A stretch of 64,000 nt of DNA from Sulfuricurvum sp. IAE1 (GTDB taxonomy: Bacteria > Campylobacterota > Campylobacteria > Campylobacterales > Sulfurimonadaceae), in contig NZ_SLTI01000023.1 of NCBI RefSeq assembly GCF_004347735.1, positions 1-64,000 of the forward strand, read 5' to 3'. Numbering within the stretch: position 1 is the stretch's first letter; each line of letters starts with the position of its first letter. The notes beneath the pieces are model-generated. The model made no database searches, was not told the origin of the DNA, and worked only from the letters and a program-made list of their open reading frames with translations. This document shows positions 51,163 through 60,657 of this stretch, in pieces. A program made the position numbers and the translations under genes.

Positions 51163-51840
51163 ATGAACATTTTACTGCTCGAAGACGATCCGCTGCTGGG
51201 AAAACTCGTCGTCGAATTTTTTACCGAGAAAGGGGATGCGGTTGAACACTGTCTGAGCGGCAAAGCGGCTTTGAAAGCGATCGGAAGCGCTCCCTACGAT
51301 ATCTATCTCCTCGACGTCAACGTCCCCGATTTCAACGGGTTCGCCTGCCTCGAAACGATCCGCCGCGACCAGCCCGAGCCGATCGTGTTCATGATCAGCG
51401 GGGACCATGACATCAAAAACATCGCCCATGCTTTTGAGATGGGGACCAACGACTTCATCAAAAAACCGTTCGACCTTGAAGAGATCGACATCCGTATCCG
51501 ATGGCTAAGCCGGCACACGCATCCCCGTCCCATTGCACCGGACGGCCAGGTCCGGCTAAGCAGAGAGTGCCTTTTCGATACGACCGCACGGATCATCGAC
51601 TGCAACGGAAAACGGATCAAACTCACCAAAAACGAATACGACGTTCTGCTTCTGTTGATTCAACGGCGGGGCGAACTTGTCACCCAAGAGGAGATACGCC
51701 GGTCGGTCTGGAAAGAAAAAGAGATCACTATGATCGGGGTGCGCTCGGTCATAAGCCGGCTGAGGAAAAAACTGTGCGGAGACTGGATCGAAACCCTCAA
51801 AGGATTCGGTTACATCCTCAAGCCGCTACCGCTCTCCTAA
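51163..51840 (+). CDS. OmpR/PhoB-type response regulator
   Basis: A 225-residue regulator: receiver (about 1-115) with LLLEDDPLLGKL, phospho-Asp in IYLLDVNVPDFNGF, ISGDHD and FIKKPFD; winged-helix DNA-binding domain (about 125-222) with LTKNEYDVLLLLIQRRGELV, EEIRRSVW, GVRSVISRLRKKL and IETLKGFGYIL. AAGGAGACAAGGGAG precedes the ATG. No histidine kinase is coupled to it directly; its stop overlaps the stop of the convergent REC-GGDEF gene. Its kinase partner may be the nearby CHASE hybrid kinase or an orphan elsewhere. Confidence 0.92.
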   Translation: MNILLLEDDPLLGKLVVEFFTEKGDAVEHCLSGKAALKAIGSAPYDIYLLDVNVPDFNGFACLETIRRDQPEPIVFMISGDHDIKNIAHAFEMGTNDFIKKPFDLEEIDIRIRWLSRHTHPRPIAPDGQVRLSRECLFDTTARIIDCNGKRIKLTKNEYDVLLLLIQRRGELVTQEEIRRSVWKEKEITMIGVRSVISRLRKKLCGDWIETLKGFGYILKPLPLS

Positions 51841-52742
51841 CAGGCGCACCGGTTTCTGCCGTTTTGTTTCGAACGGTACAAAGCTTCATCGGCACGTTCA
51901 AGCAGCTCTTTTTTCCCCTCTTCCACTCCCTTTGAGAGTGCCGCTCCCACACTGATCGTCACCTGCCGGGCCGCAGAGGAAAATTCGTGGACGATGTTCA
52001 GCTGCGCCACCGAATCGACCAGGTTGTGCGCCACCGTTTTGACCCCATCGGCGTCAACGTCGTATAAGAGAATGACAAACTCCTCTCCGCCGTAACGGGC
52101 AACGATATCTCCCGGACGTTTGAGGGTATTTTTGAGCGTTTCGGCAATCTTGACCAGGCACTCGTCCCCTTTTCCGTGGCCGTAGTAATCGTTGTAATTT
52201 TTGAAATGGTCGACGTCGATCATCAACACGCCCATCGACCGCCCTTCCCTGAGCGACTTTTTGTAGTATTTTTCATACACTTCTTCGAAAAAGCGGCGGT
52301 TGGGAATATGGGTCAGACCGTCGTACATCGAGAGCTCTTCGAGCAGATCGCTTTTGAGTTTGAGCGCGATATGGTTTCGAACCCGGATTTTGACGATGGT
52401 GGGGTGAAACGGCTTGGCAATGTAGTCGAGCGCACCTAGGTTAAGGCCGTATTCTTCGTCTTTGATCCCGCTTTTTGCGGTGACGAAAATGATCGGTATG
52501 TGGTTGGTCTCTTCGCTGCTTTTGAGCGCTTTGCACACTTCGTATCCGTCCATTCCGGGCATCTCGATGTCAAGCAATATCAAATCGGGCTTCTCTTTTC
52601 CGCGTGCGATCTCAAGCGCTTCGAAACCGCTTTTGGCCGCTTTGATCCGGTACTCGTCCCGCAGAAGATCGTAAAGAACGGCAATATTGGTTGCCATATC
52701 GTCCACGATAAGTATTATCGGGCGTTTGTCTGTCGAATTCAC
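51837..52742 (-). CDS. REC-GGDEF response regulator, paralogue of the 31.7 kb gene
   Basis: A 301-residue receiver plus GGDEF protein. Receiver: ILIVDDMATN, LILLDIEMPGMDGYE with the phospho-Asp, VTAKSG and AKPF. GGDEF domain (about 145-300): LTHIPNRRFFEEV and RYGGEEFVILLYD, an intact active site. Two GTG starts are possible (52751, 52742). The 52742 start overlaps the kinase stop as GTGA and gives the same N-terminal length as the paralogue, so it is chosen. It should respond to the coupled hybrid kinase. Confidence 0.92.
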   Translation of the reverse strand: MNSTDKRPIILIVDDMATNIAVLYDLLRDEYRIKAAKSGFEALEIARGKEKPDLILLDIEMPGMDGYEVCKALKSSEETNHIPIIFVTAKSGIKDEEYGLNLGALDYIAKPFHPTIVKIRVRNHIALKLKSDLLEELSMYDGLTHIPNRRFFEEVYEKYYKKSLREGRSMGVLMIDVDHFKNYNDYYGHGKGDECLVKIAETLKNTLKRPGDIVARYGGEEFVILLYDVDADGVKTVAHNLVDSVAQLNIVHEFSSAARQVTISVGAALSKGVEEGKKELLERADEALYRSKQNGRNRCAC

Positions 52743-55700
52743 ACTTTCCACCCTTGCATGATCTCATATGCCCTTTGCAGTTCGAAATTGTCCATTGCGT
52801 CTCTCCACTCCTCGAGCTCGTTTTTATCGACCCGGCCCTTGAGTGCATCGGCCAAGGAGCGCTGTTCGTCCGGCGAAACCAGGTTTCTTTCTTTAAGGGA
52901 ATCGCTGATTTTAGCAAACAGAACGTTAAACGTTTCGGTGTCCATCGACGAAGCAACGGGATCGGCAACACTGTTTTGCAGGTATAGGCGAATCCGCTCG
53001 CGCAAAACAGCCATGGCATCTTGCAAGGCGTCGGCGTCGGCATCCGCCGTATTTTCGGAGCGTTTGTATTTGGCGTCGATGCGGGTGCAAACGCCGCACA
53101 GTGCTTCGGCACCGATATTGCCGCTGACTCCTTTGAGGGCATGGATGCCCGCCCGGGCCTCCCAGTCGTTATGTCGGATCTTTTCACCCAGATCGACAAA
53201 TTCCCCCTCGAGCTGAGCCAGAAACATCGACAAAAGCTGCTGTATCCGCTCTGCTTTTCCACTCGAAACGGTCTGCAGATACTCCTCATCCAAAACCGAT
53301 TCGTCCTCCGAAACCTTTTTGTATAGCCGCTCGGCCGACGACGAGACTCCCTCGGATGCCCGGCTCCATTTGGCGATCGTGGCATACAGATCGTTCATGT
53401 CGATCGGTTTGCCCAAATGGTCGTTCATACCCGCTTCCAGGACTTTTTCACGGTCCTCGATCATCGCCGCGGCGGTCAGAGCGATAATCGGGATCTGTGC
53501 ATCGTATTGCCGGATGATCCCCGTCGCTTCGTACCCGCTCATGATCGGCATCTGAAGATCCATCAGCAGCAGATCGTAACGGTGCGGATCGGAAAGGAAA
53601 AGTTCGACCGCTTCTTTTCCGTTTCGGGCAATGGTAGGGACTATTCCGACCCTGCCGAGCATCATCGTCACCACTTCCTGGTTGAGCAGGTTGTCCTCTG
53701 CCAGCAGCACGTGCAATCCGCCCAATTCCGAAAGATTTCGTTTTTCATGCGTAGATGCCAAACCAAGCTCTAGAGGCGCTTCACGTTCTGCAATCAAGGT
53801 AGTTTCACGCTCCCATGCCGTTACCGCGACATCGATATCGAACGAAAAGGTCGATCCCGCCCCTTTGCGGCTCTCTACGCTCAGATCGCCTCCCATCGCA
53901 TTGACCAGGCGTCTGGAAATCGTCAGGCCAAGCCCCGTTCCCCCGTATTTTCGGGTGATCGAAGTATCCGCCTGGCTGAAGGGGATGAAGAGTTTGGCGA
54001 TATGCGATTCGTTCATTCCTATCCCCGTGTCAGCGACGCTGAAACGGATCAGAGCCCGATCTCCCCGCCGTTCCAGCAATGAAATATTCAAAGACACTTT
54101 TCCTTTGTGGGTAAATTTCAAAGCGTTGCTCAATAGGTTCGTCAAAATCTGATCCAGTCTGAGTTCATCGCCGACGATGATCCCCGGAACGTTTTCCTCC
54201 ATCCCGAAATCAAGCGTTATCCCCTGCTCTTCGGCACGCTGTGCGAATATCGCGTTAAGTTGGGACAAGACGTTTTCGAGGGCAAAACTTTTTTCTTCCA
54301 GTTCAAGCTTGTCGGCCTCGATTTTCGAATAATCCAGAATATCGTTGATGATTTCCAGCAACATTTTCGACGAACGGTAGATTTTTTGGATACAGTCGCG
54401 CTGTTTGGGGTTCAGATCGCTGTCAAACATCAGCTGGCTGAGTCCCAGTACCGCATTCATCGGGGTGCGTATCTCATGGCTCATGTTGGCGAGGAACTGG
54501 CTTTTGGCGATGTTGGCGGTTTCGGCCTGCTCTTTGGCCACCATCAGTTCGGCTTCGACCCTTTTGCGTTCGGTGATATCGTAGCCGAATCCGATGTATT
54601 CGACGCACTCGCCGTTCGCATCCGAACGGATCAGAGAATTCCAGGCAATAATCCTCTCTTCACCGTCTTTTCGGGTCAACGCCATCTCGTAATCGCGCAC
54701 GTCGGCATGGGTGGAGAGTTTGTGCAGCAGCGATTCGATGTGGGCATACGATTCGCCCGGATGAAACGTTTCCCACCAGTTTCTGCCGATCAGTTCCGCG
54801 GCGCTGTAACCGCTTATCCGTTCCCCCGCCGGATTGACGAAATTGCACGTTCCGTCCGGCGCGAGCCCTACGACGAAGATCGGGGTCTCCTTGATAATAT
54901 TGGCCGAATAGTCCCGTTCGGCTTTCAGCGACTCTTCCATCTCCCTGCGCTCGGTGATATCGGCATGCGACCCGACCATGCGCGCCGGACGTCCGTGACG
55001 ATCCCGTGCCACAATGATCCCGCGATCGAATATCCACTTGTAGGTGCCGTCTTTGCACATGACCCGGTGTTCGTTCGTATAGACTTCGGTTTTGCCGTCA
55101 AGATGCAGCTGCAAATCTTTATAAACGCGGTCGATATCGCCCGGATGAACCCGTTTTTCCCATTCAAAAAGATTGTTTGAAATCTCCTCGTCGCGAAAAC
55201 CGAGCATCTCTTTCCACCGTTTGGAGAAAAAAACTTCGTTGGTCTCCATATTCCAGTCCCAGATCCCGTCACCCGATCCCTCAAGTACATAACGCAGACG
55301 TTCCTCGGATATCGAAAGTTTCGCGGTAATCTTCTCGGCCAGCTGCTGGGCCTTTTCCTTGGTACGGATGAGAGAACGGATGACGGCAAAGAGGGTAAAC
55401 GACAATAGCGTCCCCAGCAGCAACACCAGCCACGGAAAGCTCGTCTGCGCCTCCTGGACGAAACCGTGCAACGGCCTGTAACGCAAGGTCCATACCCTTC
55501 CGTCGATGTCGATCCGTTTTTCAATGCTGGGAGCATCTTTCACGACCGAGCCCATATTCCGGGAAAGCAGCAGATTCGCTTGGGTCGGGGCACCGTCGTA
55601 AATTTCAAATGCAAGATCCCTGTAACGTTCCCCCAAAACGCCGCGCATCAGGTCTTTGACCCGGAACGGTGCATAGATGAATCCCTGCAATGCCGCCAGT

Positions 55701-56359
55701 CTCTGAGCCTTTGTTTCCAGACGCGCCCCTTTGGCGTACACCGGAACATACATCAAAAAACCGGCCTGTTCGTCGATCTGGTTCTCCTGCATCAGGCGCA
55801 CTTTTCCGCTTGCCGCCGCAACCCCGCTTTCCGCTGCGCGGACCATTGCTTGCCGGCGTGTTTTTTCCGAAAACATGTCATACCCGATCGCCCGGCGGTT
55901 GCGTTCGTCCAGCGGCTCGAGATAGACGATGGCGGTATACGATTCCCGTTTGCCCGCCGGACGAAGGGCGTAGTCGACGAATCCTTCCTTACGCATCGCC
56001 GCTTCGTGCCGTTTAAGCTCGAAAGGATCGATCACGGCGGCGTAGCCCAACCCCTGAATCCCCGGAAAAGAACGCTCGATTCGAAGCATGTCGACAAACG
56101 TACGCCATTCACTCCGTTCAACCTTATCCGACGCGCTGTAAAGCCCCGCCCCGGCATACAAAATATGACGGTAAGCATCCATTCGCGTCGTGATCAGCAG
56201 GGTCGCTTGTTTGGTCACCGTTTCGAAACGGAGCCGTTCTTTCTCTTTGGCATTCTCCTGCTCGTATCGAAAAGCCGCAATGCTTAATGCGATTCCCGCG
56301 ACCAGAATGGCATAGGCCAGCGTTTTTTTGTTGAGTATCATTTCCCATACCGGCTTCAT
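52739..56359 (-). CDS. CHASE hybrid histidine kinase, PAS-PAS-HisKA-HATPase-REC-HPt
   Basis: A 1206-residue membrane sensor paralogous to the 1454-residue kinase at 32.6-37.0 kb. It has TM1 (TLAYAILVAGIALSIAAFRY), a CHASE domain with PGIQGLGYAAVID, YTAIVYLEPLDERNRRAIGY and GKVRLMQEN, TM2 near 310-330, and two PAS domains, against three in the paralogue. HisKA has [13 protein letters not shown], the HATPase has GTGLGLTI, the one receiver has LLMDLQMPIMSGY, and the HPt has [16 protein letters not shown] start at 56404 overlapping the phosphatase stop is possible, but the ATG at 56359 has GAGG upstream and aligns with the paralogue's start. Coupled to the downstream REC-GGDEF gene. Confidence 0.92.
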   Translation of the reverse strand: MKPVWEMILNKKTLAYAILVAGIALSIAAFRYEQENAKEKERLRFETVTKQATLLITTRMDAYRHILYAGAGLYSASDKVERSEWRTFVDMLRIERSFPGIQGLGYAAVIDPFELKRHEAAMRKEGFVDYALRPAGKRESYTAIVYLEPLDERNRRAIGYDMFSEKTRRQAMVRAAESGVAAASGKVRLMQENQIDEQAGFLMYVPVYAKGARLETKAQRLAALQGFIYAPFRVKDLMRGVLGERYRDLAFEIYDGAPTQANLLLSRNMGSVVKDAPSIEKRIDIDGRVWTLRYRPLHGFVQEAQTSFPWLVLLLGTLLSFTLFAVIRSLIRTKEKAQQLAEKITAKLSISEERLRYVLEGSGDGIWDWNMETNEVFFSKRWKEMLGFRDEEISNNLFEWEKRVHPGDIDRVYKDLQLHLDGKTEVYTNEHRVMCKDGTYKWIFDRGIIVARDRHGRPARMVGSHADITERREMEESLKAERDYSANIIKETPIFVVGLAPDGTCNFVNPAGERISGYSAAELIGRNWWETFHPGESYAHIESLLHKLSTHADVRDYEMALTRKDGEERIIAWNSLIRSDANGECVEYIGFGYDITERKRVEAELMVAKEQAETANIAKSQFLANMSHEIRTPMNAVLGLSQLMFDSDLNPKQRDCIQKIYRSSKMLLEIINDILDYSKIEADKLELEEKSFALENVLSQLNAIFAQRAEEQGITLDFGMEENVPGIIVGDELRLDQILTNLLSNALKFTHKGKVSLNISLLERRGDRALIRFSVADTGIGMNESHIAKLFIPFSQADTSITRKYGGTGLGLTISRRLVNAMGGDLSVESRKGAGSTFSFDIDVAVTAWERETTLIAEREAPLELGLASTHEKRNLSELGGLHVLLAEDNLLNQEVVTMMLGRVGIVPTIARNGKEAVELFLSDPHRYDLLLMDLQMPIMSGYEATGIIRQYDAQIPIIALTAAAMIEDREKVLEAGMNDHLGKPIDMNDLYATIAKWSRASEGVSSSAERLYKKVSEDESVLDEEYLQTVSSGKAERIQQLLSMFLAQLEGEFVDLGEKIRHNDWEARAGIHALKGVSGNIGAEALCGVCTRIDAKYKRSENTADADADALQDAMAVLRERIRLYLQNSVADPVASSMDTETFNVLFAKISDSLKERNLVSPDEQRSLADALKGRVDKNELEEWRDAMDNFELQRAYEIMQGWKV

Positions 56360-56400
56360 ACCGACACCTCGCATTACGGAACTGGGTTTATTATACACCT

Positions 56401-57297
56401 TCAAAGCGCAGATGTATCCGATTTTCGGTTGAAATAATCAAGCGCGATCCCCTCGCGCAAACCGTCGTCTACGACAATCGCTTCTTCATGTCCGAGTGCT
56501 TCGTACAATGCCGTCACCATCAATATCCCGGCAATGATAAGGTTTTCCCTCCCTACCCCGACATAGCGCGTGCGACGATCTTCGTCCATTGCGAGCAGCT
56601 CATCGTAAGCGCGGTAACATTCGCGGAGGGAAAGAACGTAGCCGTTGATCCTCGCAGGATCATAGGTTTCATAATCCATACCGTTGACGTAGGCCGCGAT
56701 CGTCGTCGGGGTTCCGGCCGTCAGTACCAACGTTCCTGAGGGGTCGGGAAATGCATTGCGGACGCACGCGGCGAATTCGGCGATTTTTTCACCGAGCTCG
56801 GCTGCGCGGCGAACACTCTCGGAGAGGGTTACGATCCCTTTTTCGATGCTGAGCGCATTACTTTTGCCCCCTTCGACGCGTATCAGTTCGGTCGATCCTC
56901 CGCCGATGTCGGCGAGTACGAACGCCTCGGCACCGATCCCCAGTTTTTTCAGACGGTATTGCACCGCCAGAAGCGTCAACGACGCTTCCCTCATCGGATC
57001 GATAATCTCGAACCGGAGCCCGGATTCGCGTTCGATCCGCGCAAGCACATCCGAAGCGTTGCGGGCGCGGCGCATGGCGGCGGTGGTATAGGCGACGATG
57101 CTACGGTTTTCCCATTCCAGCCGTTCCCGCGCTTCGGCGATGGCCTCGACGATCCGCCGCTGTGCGTTTTCGCCGATGAGGCCGCTTTCATTCAATCCCT
57201 CGGCGGTACGGACGATTTTTTCAAAACTCCGCCCCCACTCGTATCCGTCAAACTCCACAAAACGGATCGTGTTCGACCCCAGATCGATCGCGATCAT
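56401..57297 (-). CDS. Ppx/GppA-family exopolyphosphatase or pppGpp phosphatase
   Basis: A 298-residue protein of the ASKHA fold. It begins MIAIDLGSNTIRFVEFDGYE with the phosphate-1 loop; AYTTAAMRRARNASDVLARI and FVLADIGGGSTELIRVEG (phosphate-2 loop) follow, then VLTAGTPTTIAAYVNGMDYE. It lacks the C-terminal HD extension of longer Ppx enzymes, which is usual for the short form. Substrate choice (polyphosphate or pppGpp) cannot be fixed. It overlaps the WD40 gene by four bases and lies before the hybrid kinase. Confidence 0.88.
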   Translation of the reverse strand: MIAIDLGSNTIRFVEFDGYEWGRSFEKIVRTAEGLNESGLIGENAQRRIVEAIAEARERLEWENRSIVAYTTAAMRRARNASDVLARIERESGLRFEIIDPMREASLTLLAVQYRLKKLGIGAEAFVLADIGGGSTELIRVEGGKSNALSIEKGIVTLSESVRRAAELGEKIAEFAACVRNAFPDPSGTLVLTAGTPTTIAAYVNGMDYETYDPARINGYVLSLRECYRAYDELLAMDEDRRTRYVGVGRENLIIAGILMVTALYEALGHEEAIVVDDGLREGIALDYFNRKSDTSAL

Positions 57298-59423
57298 GCA
57301 TTCACCGTTATGTCGTCAACCCGTACCAGAGGGCTCCAGGTCTCCAGCGATCCTTGGGGAAGGTCGTTCAGTACGAGTTCACTTTTGTAGGCTCTGAGAA
57401 AGTCTTCGTAGACTCCTTCGATCCCCTCTTCGACACCGAAAAACCTGACGTATTGGCGGATACCGTTTTCAATCGCTTTTTGCGGGGCTTTGGCAGCAAT
57501 CTTGTGTTCGAGCTGGACGCAGTACGCCTGCTGCATCACGATACCGATGGCGGCATGTTTGTCCCGGACGGTCCGATAGGCTTCGAGTGCCGCGAGCGTT
57601 GCGTGCGGATCTCCAAGAGCCGCCGGGTGCTGCGCTTCATCCACCGCTTTGTTCCACATCTCCTCAAGTTCCTGCGCCTCGGGGGTATCGTAGAGGAACG
57701 GAAACTGGCTCAGGTACGAAAAAGCGTTTACCATGTTCTGGGTATGGACCGCATTCCAGAAAAGATGTTTGATGCGGATCGTATCGGCCATTTTCTGCAT
57801 TTCGTAAGCGTAATCGGGGAAATAGACCAGCACCTCACACCCTTTTTGGGCAGTAGCGTAGTCGCCCGCATCGTACGCTTTGTTCGCCTGGATGTAAAGC
57901 CTGTCGGCGTACTCCATGACGGCCGTATACTCGGCGAATTCCTTGAGAAACGGATGACGTTTGACCAGGTCGTGGAAACGGACGTAATCGGCCTGGCGTA
58001 TCACCTGTTTGAAATAATCGTACATTTTCCGTTTTTCGAACAGCTGCTGGATCAGAACCGTTTTCGCCGAAATCCCCCGATACGGGGAGAGTACGGCGCG
58101 CGCCTGCTCTTCTCCGTTCGGGGTCATAATCAGCTCCTGAGCCTTGGTAAACGCTTTCTGCCACCGAAGTTCCATACTGCGGTACGGTTCGGAATCCTGA
58201 AACGCCGGATACTGCGTGGCGAGCGAATACGCCAGTGCATACCGCTCTTCGAGAACGTTTTTCTTGAACAGGGTGTATTTTTCGTAGTCGCGCAGCAGCT
58301 GGTTGATAAACGCGTTTTTGCCCGGTATCGAACTGAAAATGTCGAGAAGTTCTTTGGCCTTGTCGCGTTCGCTGTTTTCGAGGAAAGTACGCGCTTTATT
58401 GACCGCATCGTCCCATATCCGTTCGGCCGTTTCGTAAGCCTTGGAATAGCCCAGCATCGGGTTGATCTCCAGCGCATCGTAAAACGCTTTGAAACGGCGT
58501 TCCCTCAGCATCTGCACGTACTCTTCCTCATCTCCGAAAAGCGAATAAACCCGAACGTTTCCTTCCGCCGTCCCGACGGCGAGGCGGTAAGGATCGGTCA
58601 TAAACGCCAGCGACGTCACCGCTTCGCTCTCTTTGACGTATCGCTGGGTCAGGGCGTCTTGACGGAGAGTATCGTAAAGGCCTACGTATCCAAGCTTGGT
58701 CCCGACGAAAACAAAACGCCCGTCCGGACTGGTACACATCGCGGTAACCTCGTCGTTCATCTTCTGGAACCGCTTGATCACCTGGGCATTGTGCATGTCC
58801 CACAGGACGATCGATCCCTCTTTTTCGACTGAGAGCAGCCGCCCTTCGGACAGGAATACGATCCTCACGATGGGACTGTTATGCCCTCGCAGCTTGATGG
58901 GTTGCTTCATGATACCCAGATTCAGAACCTGGATGCTGCGGTCGTAGCTTCCCGTCGCGATCCATTGCCCCTTTGGGTTAAAAGCCACCGTAGTGACGTA
59001 ATCGGCATGCGGCGGCATCACAAACGCAAGCCGCCCCGTTTTGATAACCCACACGTACGCTTTGCCGTCTTGTCCGCAGGTAACGCAATAGCGGTTTTTA
59101 GGGTCGATGGCGACGCTTTCGACCTCTCCTTTGTGACGGCCGAACTTGTTGACGAGAGCTTTGGCGGGGATGTTGAAAAGAGCGGCCTGGTTCGTCCCCG
59201 GAACGACCGAAAACGAATATTCGCCGTTCATCGAGATGTCGACATGCGATCCGAAGATGCGTTCATGCTGTATATTCGTTTTGAAACCGCCCAGAAGGGC
59301 GTAGGTTTCGGCCGAAGCGATACGAAGCGAGTTTTGGGCATCGATCATGCCCAAATTGCCGTCGGAGAGGGTTTTAAGCAGGAGTATGGGCTGTTTAATA
59401 TTAAATAATTTTAAAATCTCCAT
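57294..59423 (-). CDS. WD40 beta-propeller protein with helical-repeat C-terminus
   Basis: A 709-residue cytoplasmic protein. Residues about 20-310 are WD40-like repeats (HKGEVESVAIDPKNRYCVTC, HADYVTTVAFNPKGQWIATG then SYDRSIQVLNL, HNSPIVRIVFL then GSIVLWDMHN, DEVTAMCTSPDGRFVFVGT). Residues about 310-690 are almost wholly alpha-helical with recurring Tyr/Leu patterns (YETAERIWDDAVNKARTFLE, KAKELLDIFSSIPGKN, ADRLYIQANKAYDAGDYATAQKGCEVL), like TPR-type solenoid repeats. No enzyme motif or signal peptide is visible. The propeller-then-solenoid order is known from eukaryotic coat proteins and some bacterial scaffolds. A scaffold role is inference. Coupled to the phosphatase gene. Confidence 0.7.
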   Translation of the reverse strand: MEILKLFNIKQPILLLKTLSDGNLGMIDAQNSLRIASAETYALLGGFKTNIQHERIFGSHVDISMNGEYSFSVVPGTNQAALFNIPAKALVNKFGRHKGEVESVAIDPKNRYCVTCGQDGKAYVWVIKTGRLAFVMPPHADYVTTVAFNPKGQWIATGSYDRSIQVLNLGIMKQPIKLRGHNSPIVRIVFLSEGRLLSVEKEGSIVLWDMHNAQVIKRFQKMNDEVTAMCTSPDGRFVFVGTKLGYVGLYDTLRQDALTQRYVKESEAVTSLAFMTDPYRLAVGTAEGNVRVYSLFGDEEEYVQMLRERRFKAFYDALEINPMLGYSKAYETAERIWDDAVNKARTFLENSERDKAKELLDIFSSIPGKNAFINQLLRDYEKYTLFKKNVLEERYALAYSLATQYPAFQDSEPYRSMELRWQKAFTKAQELIMTPNGEEQARAVLSPYRGISAKTVLIQQLFEKRKMYDYFKQVIRQADYVRFHDLVKRHPFLKEFAEYTAVMEYADRLYIQANKAYDAGDYATAQKGCEVLVYFPDYAYEMQKMADTIRIKHLFWNAVHTQNMVNAFSYLSQFPFLYDTPEAQELEEMWNKAVDEAQHPAALGDPHATLAALEAYRTVRDKHAAIGIVMQQAYCVQLEHKIAAKAPQKAIENGIRQYVRFFGVEEGIEGVYEDFLRAYKSELVLNDLPQGSLETWSPLVRVDDITVNA

Positions 59424-59436
59424 ACCCCGCTACCTC

Positions 59437-60648
59437 CTAATGCTCTTCACTGCTGAGATAGCGGTATTCCTTGAGCATCGATCGGATGTTTTCCTGGTGC
59501 TCTTTCCCTTTGGTTTCGAGGTGGATCGTGACGTTCGCATCTCCGTACGCGAGAGTCGTCGAGGTTCGGTCGTAGGCGATATGGACGATATTCGCGTTCA
59601 GCGACTGGAGCATTTCGGTCAGTTGCATCAGCGCCCCGGGTTTGTCGACGAGGGTGACGGTCACTTTCATTTTCCGTCCCGATTTGATGAGACCTTTTTC
59701 GATAATGACCGAGAGCAGCGTGACATCCATGTTTCCGCCGCTCAGAACGGTCCCCACTTTTTTCCCGTTGAGCTCGGGAAGTTTGCCGTGCAGCAATGCT
59801 GCGACACCGGCCGCCCCGGCTCCTTCGACGACCAGTTTCTGACGTTCGAGCAGGAACAAGATCGCATTGGCGATCTCTTCGTCATCGACCGTAACGATCT
59901 GATCCACCGTTTCCAGGATATGCCCCAGTGTCACTTCGGACGTGTCGCGCACGGCAATCCCGTCGGCAATAGTACGCACCGCGGTGCTGTCGATCGCTTT
60001 TTTGGCGTCAAACGACTCTTTCATCGCTGGAGCCCCCTGCGCGCTCACCCCGATCACCCGTATGCGCGGGTCGAGCGCCTTGATTGCCGACGCCATCCCC
60101 GAGATGAGTCCGCCGCCGCCGACGGGGATCACGACCGCGTCCAGATCGGCGATCGTTCCGATCATCTCCAGCGCGATGGTTCCCTGCCCGGCCATGACCG
60201 CCTCGTCCGCGAATGGGTGGACGAAAACCATGCCGTGCTCGCGGCCGTAGGTCGAAGCGTAGGCATAGGCTTCGTCGTAATTGCTCCCCGCAAGGATAAC
60301 TTCCGCACCGTAATAGCGTACCCCGTTGATCTTGGTAAGCGGGGTCGACTCGGGCATGACGATCAGGGCGCGGATTCCGAATATCTGCGCCGCCATGGCG
60401 ACGCCCTGAGCATGGTTCCCAGCGCTGGCGGCGATGACGCCGCGGGAGCGTTCTTCATCGCTCAGGGTCGCGATTTTGTTGTAGGCGCCTCGGATCTTGA
60501 ATGCACCGGTGACCTGAAGGTTCTCTTTTTTGAGATAAATTTCGCATCCGCTCTCTTCGCTGAGTCTGGGGGCGTACGCAAACGGGGTTTCAACAACGGT
60601 TCCCTGGATCCGCCGGGCGGCTTCGTGGATAGTGGCTAAATCGATCAA
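59437..60648 (-). CDS. ilvA: Threonine ammonia-lyase with ACT domain
   Basis: A 403-residue PLP enzyme converting threonine to 2-oxobutanoate for isoleucine synthesis (or threonine catabolism). The PLP Lys is in TGAFKIRGAYNKIATL (about 46-61), the Gly-rich phosphate loop is IPVGGGGLISGMASAI (about 175-190), and ASAGNHAQGVAMAA is conserved. A single C-terminal ACT domain (about 325-400, MKVTVTLVDKPGALMQLTEM) resembles the short TdcB/CTP-type arrangement rather than the two-ACT form of E. coli IlvA, so feedback control may differ. Confidence 0.92.
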   Translation of the reverse strand: MIDLATIHEAARRIQGTVVETPFAYAPRLSEESGCEIYLKKENLQVTGAFKIRGAYNKIATLSDEERSRGVIAASAGNHAQGVAMAAQIFGIRALIVMPESTPLTKINGVRYYGAEVILAGSNYDEAYAYASTYGREHGMVFVHPFADEAVMAGQGTIALEMIGTIADLDAVVIPVGGGGLISGMASAIKALDPRIRVIGVSAQGAPAMKESFDAKKAIDSTAVRTIADGIAVRDTSEVTLGHILETVDQIVTVDDEEIANAILFLLERQKLVVEGAGAAGVAALLHGKLPELNGKKVGTVLSGGNMDVTLLSVIIEKGLIKSGRKMKVTVTLVDKPGALMQLTEMLQSLNANIVHIAYDRTSTTLAYGDANVTIHLETKGKEHQENIRSMLKEYRYLSSEEH

Positions 60649-60657
60649 TGGTTCCCT

